Of a DNA stretch of 64,000 nucleotides, positions 58,811 through 64,000 are shown piece by piece. The stretch's first letter is position 1, and each line of letters begins with the position of its first letter. The notes under the pieces were generated by a model. That model did not search any database. It saw only the letters and a program-made list of their open reading frames with translations, and had not been told where the DNA came from. Where the stretch lies: the NCBI RefSeq assembly GCF_031010195.1, contig NZ_JAUAMC010000005.1, positions 1 to 64,000 on the forward strand, written 5' to 3'. This stretch comes from Halomonas sp. SpR8. Its GTDB lineage: Bacteria; Pseudomonadota; Gammaproteobacteria; Pseudomonadales; Halomonadaceae. The position numbers were made by a program, and so were the translations under genes.

Positions 58811-59707
58811 TTATCCAACCCTTAACTTCAGCCGCCGCCCCTCCATCGCCGCTAGCGCTACCCCGCTTAACATCAGCGGAAGCGCTAGCAGGAAGCCGCT
58901 GGAGACCGGTATACCAAACAGCACCCAGTCGGCGATAACAGGCCAGGCCAGTGCCACATACTCGAAGGGGGCCAGCCGCGAAACTTCGGCATAGCGAAAC
59001 GCCATCGTCATGGCGATATGCCCCGCCCCGCCAAATAACCCTGAGAGCACCAAAAGGCCAAACTCGCTGTGACTTAGTGAGGCCCACCCCAGCGGCAGCG
59101 TCGCCAGCCCGGCGAGCGAGGCCACCACAATAAAGTAAAAGGCGATGGAGCCAGCGGTCTCAGTGCGCGAGATACGCCGAACGGTGAGCAGCGCCCCGGC
59201 GGTTAATAGCGCCCCTAGCGTACCCAGCACATACCCCAGCAGCCGCCCATCGTCTGCGCCTGAATTAAGCCCGGGGATCACCAGCACGGCCATGCCAGCA
59301 AGGGCCAGCACAATAGCGCCAGCGCGATAAAAGGAGAACTTTTCACCTAGCAGCAGCACGCCACCTATCGCCATAAATACCGGTGCCAGTTGAACCAAGA
59401 GCGTCGCCTCGGCCACCGGCAAGAACGCCACGGCGGAAAACGAGAAGAACATCGCCGCCGCGCCCAATCCAGAGCGCAATAAGTGGCCCAGCGGCCGGCG
59501 GGTGGCCAGTGCTTTGGGGAACTCCCGGCGGATCATTAAAAAAATGACGATCGGGAATAGCGCAAACAGCGAACGGTAAAACACCGACTGCCCCACCGGC
59601 ACGTCGTCACTGACGGCTTTAATGCACACCAGCATGCCGGTAAACAGGACGCCTGACAGTACCCGAAGCAAAATTCCCTTTATGGGTTTATCCTGAAGGT
59701 TATCCAT
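58811..59707 (-). CDS. EamA/DMT family transporter
   Basis: A drug/metabolite transporter superfamily protein of 298 residues with ten predicted hydrophobic helices in two EamA repeats (about 10-140 and 150-290). Typical segments are FYRSLFALFPIVIFLMI and FSAVAFLPVAEATLLVQLAPVF in repeat one (each read in part), and AMTMAFRYAEVSRLAPFEYV (about 232-251) in repeat two. The substrate is unknown. ATG 59707 has AGGGGA ten bases upstream; an ATG four codons earlier is too close to it. Single gene downstream of the dnaJ terminator. Confidence 0.87.
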   Translation of the reverse strand: MDNLQDKPIKGILLRVLSGVLFTGMLVCIKAVSDDVPVGQSVFYRSLFALFPIVIFLMIRREFPKALATRRPLGHLLRSGLGAAAMFFSFSAVAFLPVAEATLLVQLAPVFMAIGGVLLLGEKFSFYRAGAIVLALAGMAVLVIPGLNSGADDGRLLGYVLGTLGALLTAGALLTVRRISRTETAGSIAFYFIVVASLAGLATLPLGWASLSHSEFGLLVLSGLFGGAGHIAMTMAFRYAEVSRLAPFEYVALAWPVIADWVLFGIPVSSGFLLALPLMLSGVALAAMEGRRLKLRVG

Positions 59708-59730
59708 TGCGCGAAGCATCCCCTAAATAG

Positions 59731-59760
59731 CAAAAACCCCCGGCGAACCGAGGGTTTTTG
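59731..59760 (-). terminator. Terminator of the grpE-dnaK-dnaJ unit
   Basis: On the minus strand AAAAACCCTCGG, loop TTCG, CCGGGGGTTTTT: a stem with one mismatch and a T-run, 35 bp after the dnaJ stop. Confidence 0.9.
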
Positions 59761-59795
59761 AACCAAACAACTAACTGCATACCATTATTACAGTT

Positions 59796-60941
59796 TTACG
59801 GCTTCATATCTTCAAAGAAGCTCTTCACGCTGTCGAAGAAACCGGTTTTCTTCGGCGAGTGGCTGTGGCTGTTGCTGCCGTCAAAGCTCTCTTGCAACTG
59901 GCGCAGTAGGTCGCGCTGTTCATCGTTAAGCTTGACCGGCGTTTCCACCACTACTTTGCACAGCAGATCGCCGGGCATGCCACCACGCACGGGCTTGACG
60001 CCTTTACCACGCAGGCGAAAGAGCCTGCCGGTTTGGGTTTCCGGCGGAATCTTCAGCTTCACGCGGCCGTCTAGCGTGGGCACTTCGAGCTCGCCACCTA
60101 GCGCTGCATCGACAAAATTGATCGGCACATCGCACTGCAGGTGCTTACCGTCACGCTGGAAGATGTGATGCGGCTTGATCGCTACCTGTACGTATAGATC
60201 TCCAGGCGGACCACCGTTAACACCGCTTTCGCCTTCGCCATTTAGGCGAATACGATCACCGGTGTCCACGCCGGGCGGAATCTTCACGGATAGCGTGCGT
60301 GTCTCGCGTACGCGTCCTTCGCCATTGCACTTATGGCACGGCACCTTAATGTGCTGGCCAGAACCATGACAGGTGGGGCAGGTCTGCTGCACGGCGAAAA
60401 AGCCTTGCTGCATACGCACCTGACCGTGACCGTGACAAGTTGGGCAGGTCTCTTTAGTGGAGCCTGGCTCGGCGCCACCGCCATCACAGCGGTCACACTC
60501 GATATGCCGCGGCACCCGGATATCGACTGTGGTGCCAGAAACGGCATTCTCTAAATCCAGCTCAAGGTTATAACGCAGGTCGGAACCGCGCGCCGGGGAA
60601 TTGGGCCCACGGCGGCGACCACCACCCCCGCCAAAAATATCGCCAAATACATCGCCGAAAATATCGCTGAAATCACCAGCGCCTGCGCCGCCGCCGAAAC
60701 CACCGCCGCCTTGGCCATCAACGCCCGCATGGCCGAATTGGTCATAAGCAGCGCGCTTTTCGCCGTCGCTGAGCACTTCATACGCTTCGGACACTTCGCG
60801 GAATTTTTCCGCTGAGGTTTTATCGTCCGGGTTTCGATCAGGGTGGAATTTTTGCGCCAGACGGCGATAGGCCTTCTTGATCTCTTTCTGATCGGCCCCT
60901 TTTTCGACACCCAGGACTTCGTAATAATCGCGTTTGGACAT
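59796..60941 (-). CDS. dnaJ: Chaperone protein DnaJ
   Basis: DnaJ (Hsp40) delivers unfolded clients to DnaK and stimulates its ATPase. The 381 residues show a J domain with the essential HPD (KFHPDRN, about 32-38), a Gly/Phe-rich linker ([20 protein letters not shown] in part), and four zinc-binding repeats: [24 protein letters not shown] and CHKCNGEG. C-terminal client-binding domains follow. It is last in the minus-strand heat-shock unit, 125 bp after dnaK. Confidence 0.97.
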   Translation of the reverse strand: MSKRDYYEVLGVEKGADQKEIKKAYRRLAQKFHPDRNPDDKTSAEKFREVSEAYEVLSDGEKRAAYDQFGHAGVDGQGGGGFGGGAGAGDFSDIFGDVFGDIFGGGGGRRRGPNSPARGSDLRYNLELDLENAVSGTTVDIRVPRHIECDRCDGGGAEPGSTKETCPTCHGHGQVRMQQGFFAVQQTCPTCHGSGQHIKVPCHKCNGEGRVRETRTLSVKIPPGVDTGDRIRLNGEGESGVNGGPPGDLYVQVAIKPHHIFQRDGKHLQCDVPINFVDAALGGELEVPTLDGRVKLKIPPETQTGRLFRLRGKGVKPVRGGMPGDLLCKVVVETPVKLNDEQRDLLRQLQESFDGSNSHSHSPKKTGFFDSVKSFFEDMKP

Positions 60942-61015
60942 AGGCCCTACGCCTCCTGGTTAGCTACGCACTTAATTGAAAACTCGCCTTGTGCGCCTTG
61001 GCCGCGGAAACAGCA

Positions 61016-61037
61016 ACGCGGGAGTAAGCTCCCGCGT
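61016..61037 (-). other. Stem-loop between dnaK and dnaJ
   Basis: ACGCGGGAG, loop CTTA on the minus strand, CTCCCGCGT: a perfect 9-bp hairpin 29 bp after dnaK. No T-run follows (next minus bases are TGCTGTTTCC), so it is more likely a processing, stability or attenuating element that lowers dnaJ relative to dnaK than a full terminator. Confidence 0.6.
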
Positions 61038-61066
61038 CACCGCTTTCTTTGGCAGAAAGAGGTTGG

Positions 61067-62998
61067 TTACTGCTTTTTCTGCTCGTCGTTAACTTCTTCG
61101 TACTCGGCGTCAACCACGTCTTCTTCCGGCTTGGAAGTGCTCTCAGCACCTTCGCCGCCCTCTTGCTGAGCCGCTTCTGCCTGCTCGGCGTACATCTTCT
61201 GGGCTAGCTGGCCGGAGGCTTCGGTCAAGGCATCCAGCTTCTTCTGAATGTTATCGACGTCGTCAGTCTTAACCGCTTCTTCCAGCTCGGTAATGGTCGT
61301 TTCAATCGCCTGCTTCTCGTCTTCAGTCGCCTTATCGCCAGCTTCTTCCAACGTTTTGCGCGTGGCGTGAATCATGCCATCGGCTTGGTTACGTAGCTGA
61401 ACCAGCTCTTCGAACTTCTTATCTTCTTCCGCGTGAGCTTCAGCGTCGCGAACCATCTGCTCGACTTCTTCGTCCGACAAGCCGCTAGAGGCCTTGATAA
61501 CGATGGACTGCTCTTTACCAGTCGCCTTGTCTTTCGCCGATACGTTCAGAATACCGTTGGCATCCAGATCAAAGGCGACTTCGATCTGCGGCACACCGCG
61601 CGGGGCGGGCGGAATGTCGGCGAGATCAAAACGACCCAGCGACTTGTTCTGCGATACTTGCTTACGTTCACCCTGTACGGCGTGAATAGTCACCGCCGTT
61701 TGGTTGTCATCCGCGGTTGAGAAGGTTTGTGTCTTCTTGGTCGGGATGGTGGTGTTCTTCTCGATCAGCGGCGTCATCACACCACCCAGGGTTTCGATAC
61801 CCAGGGTCAGCGGAGTAACGTCAAGCAGCAGTACGTCTTTAACGTCGCCACCCAGTACGCCACCCTGAATCGCAGCACCCACAGCAACCGCTTCGTCCGG
61901 GTTAACGTCTTTGCGTGCTTCTTTGCCGAAGAAATCAGCGGCTTTCTTCTGCACCATCGGCATGCGAGTCTGGCCACCGACCAGGATCACTTCGTCGATT
62001 TCAGAAGCGGATAAGCCCGCATCTTTCAGCGCCATTTTGCATGGTTCGAGCGAACGCTGAACCAGATCGTCTACCAGCGACTCCAGCTTGGCGCGGGTCA
62101 CTTTCACGTTAAGGTGTTTCGGGCCAGTGTTGTCAGCAGTGATGTAAGGCAGATTCACATCCGTCTGCTGAGCGCTAGATAGCTCAATCTTGGCTTTTTC
62201 AGCGGCTTCTTTGAGACGTTGCATGGCCAGGTTATCGCCAGACAGGTCGATACCACTGTCAGACTTGAACTGGTCAACCAGGTAGTTGATCAACGCTAGG
62301 TCGAAATCTTCACCACCCAGGAAGGTGTCACCGTTGGTGGCCAGCACTTCAAACTGAGTCTCGCCGTCTACATCGGCAATTTCGATAATTGAAATATCAA
62401 AGGTACCGCCACCCAGATCGTACACAGCAATGGTTTTGTCGCCGCGCGATTTGTCCATACCGTAGGCCAGTGCGGCAGCGGTCGGCTCGTTAATAATGCG
62501 CTTAACGTCTAGACCCGCGATGCGACCAGCATCTTTAGTTGCTTGACGCTGGCTGTCGTTGAAGTAAGCCGGCACGGTAATAACGGCATCGGTCACCGCT
62601 TCGCCCAAGTAGTCTTCGGCGGTCTTCTTCATTTTCTTCAGCACTTCCGCGCTTACCTGCGGCGGTGCCATTTTTTTGCCTTTCACTTCAACCCAGGCAT
62701 CACCGTTGTCTGCTTCGGTGATTTTATACGGCACCATCTTGATGTCTTTCTGAACAACGTCATCTTTAAAACGACGGCCAATTAGGCGCTTGATGGCGTA
62801 CAGAGTGTTTTCTGGGTTAGTAACCGCTTGGCGCTTGGCCGCCTGGCCGACTAGCGTCTCGCCATCATCGGTATAAGCGATGATAGAAGGCGTCGTGCGG
62901 CCACCTTCGGCGTTTTCGATAACTTTAGCGCTGTCACCATCGAGCACGGCTACACAAGAGTTTGTGGTGCCCAGGTCGATACCAATAATACGTCCCAT
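61067..62998 (-). CDS. dnaK: Chaperone protein DnaK
   Basis: Hsp70 chaperone, 643 residues. ATPase-domain motifs are [45 protein letters not shown] and [13 protein letters not shown]. The interdomain linker is [19 protein letters not shown] (residues about 388-406). The substrate-binding domain and a helical lid follow. The tail is acidic and ends [14 protein letters not shown], with the E-E-V motif typical of DnaK. It lies between grpE and dnaJ and has its own sigma-32 promoter. Confidence 0.98.
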   Translation of the reverse strand: MGRIIGIDLGTTNSCVAVLDGDSAKVIENAEGGRTTPSIIAYTDDGETLVGQAAKRQAVTNPENTLYAIKRLIGRRFKDDVVQKDIKMVPYKITEADNGDAWVEVKGKKMAPPQVSAEVLKKMKKTAEDYLGEAVTDAVITVPAYFNDSQRQATKDAGRIAGLDVKRIINEPTAAALAYGMDKSRGDKTIAVYDLGGGTFDISIIEIADVDGETQFEVLATNGDTFLGGEDFDLALINYLVDQFKSDSGIDLSGDNLAMQRLKEAAEKAKIELSSAQQTDVNLPYITADNTGPKHLNVKVTRAKLESLVDDLVQRSLEPCKMALKDAGLSASEIDEVILVGGQTRMPMVQKKAADFFGKEARKDVNPDEAVAVGAAIQGGVLGGDVKDVLLLDVTPLTLGIETLGGVMTPLIEKNTTIPTKKTQTFSTADDNQTAVTIHAVQGERKQVSQNKSLGRFDLADIPPAPRGVPQIEVAFDLDANGILNVSAKDKATGKEQSIVIKASSGLSDEEVEQMVRDAEAHAEEDKKFEELVQLRNQADGMIHATRKTLEEAGDKATEDEKQAIETTITELEEAVKTDDVDNIQKKLDALTEASGQLAQKMYAEQAEAAQQEGGEGAESTSKPEEDVVDAEYEEVNDEQKKQ

Positions 62999-63087
62999 AG
63001 CAATTACCTCGAATTCGGTTGTTACAAAACTGAAAATTTAGTCTTTTAAAACGTGTCTGCGGGTTTCCCCGCGGGGTTGCCCTTTAT

Positions 63088-63113
63088 TTGGGGGCCGCCG
63101 CTAGCATTTCAAG
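63088..63113 (-). promoter_or_regulatory. Sigma-32 (heat-shock) promoter of dnaK
   Basis: On the minus strand CTTGAA (63108-63113), a 14-bp spacer, then CCCCAAAT (from 63093 downward), in the grpE-dnaK spacer. This matches the RpoH consensus CTTGAA and CCCCAT-type -10 with normal spacing. Transcription would begin near 63080. Confidence 0.7.
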
Positions 63114-63170
63114 GGCTTTTTTCACACTCATATCTCACGCGCTTATTTCAGACGCTGTGCCGCCAGTGGC

Positions 63171-63812
63171 TTAATCGGCTTTTTTACTCACCACGACCAT
63201 CGCCGGGCGCACGAGGCGTCCATTGAGCAAATAGCCTTTCAGCATGACGTCCATCACGGTGTTCGGATCCATGTCCGGGCTGGGCACCATAGTCATGGCT
63301 TCGTGCACCTGCGGGTCGAAGGGCTCGCCATGGGGCTCAATGCTTTCAACGCCGAATTTATTGAGTACATCTAGCTGCATTTTCAAGGTCATAGAGACAC
63401 CTTCACGATGGGCGTCTGAAGCCCCCTCTTCCATCGCCTCTAACGCTTTTTCCAGGCTATCTACGACAGGCAGCAACTCTTTAACGAATTTCTCAAGCGC
63501 AAACTTGCGCGCTTTCTCGGCTTCCTGGTCAGCCCGGCGGCGCACGTTTTGTGCTTCTGCCGCGGCGCGCAACGCCTGGTCTTTAGCTTCAGTCAAGCTC
63601 TGCTCCAACTCGCTGACCTGGGCAGCCAGCATTTCGGCTTCGGGGTTATCAATGTTGCCTTCTAGCAGCTCTTCTTCATCAACCAAGCCTTCCAGCTCAC
63701 CCTCCATTAGGCGCTCTTCGGCCACTTTCTCTTCCGCTTGCTCGGCGCCCTCGGCTTCATGCTCGTGGCGAGCCAGCTCATCATCCAACGGTGTTTGCGG
63801 TTCTTTCGCCAT
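63171..63812 (-). CDS. grpE: Nucleotide exchange factor GrpE
   Basis: GrpE releases ADP from DnaK. The 213 residues comprise an acidic N-terminus, a long helix ([20 protein letters not shown] and on), the conserved [21 protein letters not shown] region in part, and the C-terminal beta domain with [19 protein letters not shown] and [20 protein letters not shown] (in part). A heat-shock promoter lies 81-106 bp upstream of the start. It is first in the grpE-dnaK-dnaJ order, all minus strand. Confidence 0.96.
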   Translation of the reverse strand: MAKEPQTPLDDELARHEHEAEGAEQAEEKVAEERLMEGELEGLVDEEELLEGNIDNPEAEMLAAQVSELEQSLTEAKDQALRAAAEAQNVRRRADQEAEKARKFALEKFVKELLPVVDSLEKALEAMEEGASDAHREGVSMTLKMQLDVLNKFGVESIEPHGEPFDPQVHEAMTMVPSPDMDPNTVMDVMLKGYLLNGRLVRPAMVVVSKKAD

Positions 63813-63892
63813 GTTGTGCTCCTAAAATGTCAGGCGCTGCCACATCGGGCTTGGCGCAAATAGTTAAGGGTATAAACAGCTATGCACGCTAT

Positions 63893-63918
63893 ATGGGGGC
63901 CATAAATTCCATCTCAAG
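63893..63918 (-). promoter_or_regulatory. Sigma-32 (heat-shock) promoter of grpE
   Basis: On the minus strand CTTGAG (63913-63918), a 14-bp spacer and CCCCATAT (from 63898 downward) match the RpoH consensus (CTTGAA, CCCCAT-T). It is 81 bp upstream of the grpE ATG; start of transcription near 63885. Confidence 0.8.
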
Positions 63919-63925
63919 AGGTGCA

Positions 63926-63961
63926 TTGAAGTGAGTTATTAACTACTGTATAAATCAACAA
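63926..63961 (+). promoter_or_regulatory. Sigma-70 promoter with overlapping LexA box, pointing off the right edge
   Basis: TTGAAG (63926-63931), 17-bp spacer, TATAAA (63949-63954) on the plus strand. CTGTATAAATCAACAA (63946-63961) overlaps the -10 and matches the SOS box CTGT-N8-ACAG at 7 of 8 fixed positions. The gene served lies beyond 64000; recN, an SOS gene often divergent from grpE, is the natural guess. Confidence 0.6.
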
Positions 63962-64000
63962 CTATTGGATAAGTATCCAGCTTCTATGCTGAACCGCCTC

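Overview
The window looks like a chromosomal segment of a gamma-proteobacterium of the Halomonas group (Halomonadaceae). This rests on gene order that closely follows Pseudomonas (pilT-yggS-proC-yggT-metX-metW; aminotransferase-dksA-gluQ-cbrA-cbrB-crcZ-pcnB-folK-panB-panC-panD; tRNA-Leu/tRNA-fMet-rimP-nusA-infB-rbfA-truB-rpsO; carA-carB-greA; dapB; dnaJ-dnaK-grpE), on acidic protein sequences and on moderately high GC. The genus is an inference; I ran no database search.

Layout. (1) 1-567: the 5' end of a 16S rRNA gene on the minus strand, with boxA and a strong rrn promoter. (2) 568-10718: tyrS, anmK, pilT, yggS, proC, yggT, metX-metW, a DUF4426 lipoprotein-like or periplasmic protein, sfsA and an aminotransferase. 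(3) 10949-23392: dksA, gluQ, a small membrane ORF (cbrX-like), the CbrA/CbrB two-component system, a well-supported CrcZ-type regulatory RNA with its own sigma-54 promoter, pcnB, folK, panBCD and a thiolase. (4) 23459-37423: an MFS exporter, pnp, a three-gene porin/hydrolase cassette that splits the usual rpsO-pnp pair, then the rpsO-truB-rbfA-infB-nusA-rimP operon on the minus strand. (5) 37607-50055: two tRNAs, secG, tpiA, glmM, folP, ftsH, rlmE, yhbY, greA, carB and carA. (6) 50560-57299: a plus-strand purine-catabolic operon (purine permease, xdhA, xdhB, guaD) behind a palindromic candidate operator. (7) 57438-64000: dapB, a DUF2218 protein, an EamA transporter, and dnaJ-dnaK-grpE with heat-shock promoters; a LexA-overlapped promoter points rightward out of the window, probably to recN.

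How the parts work together. CbrA/CbrB sits directly upstream of an RNA of about 460 nt carrying ten overlapping AANAAYAA octamers in seven clusters. This is the Hfq/Crc titration design known from Pseudomonas, so this region probably controls carbon-source hierarchy. Most other genes are core translation, transcription, folding, cofactor and precursor-synthesis functions. The purine operon and the porin cassette are the accessory parts.

The most unusual DNA-level signal is a set of short tandem arrays in intergenic DNA. The unit is 14 bp at four loci, 13 bp at one and 18 bp at one. Several start at, or just after, a stop codon (panB, pnp, secG). No CRISPR array, insertion sequence or phage gene is visible.
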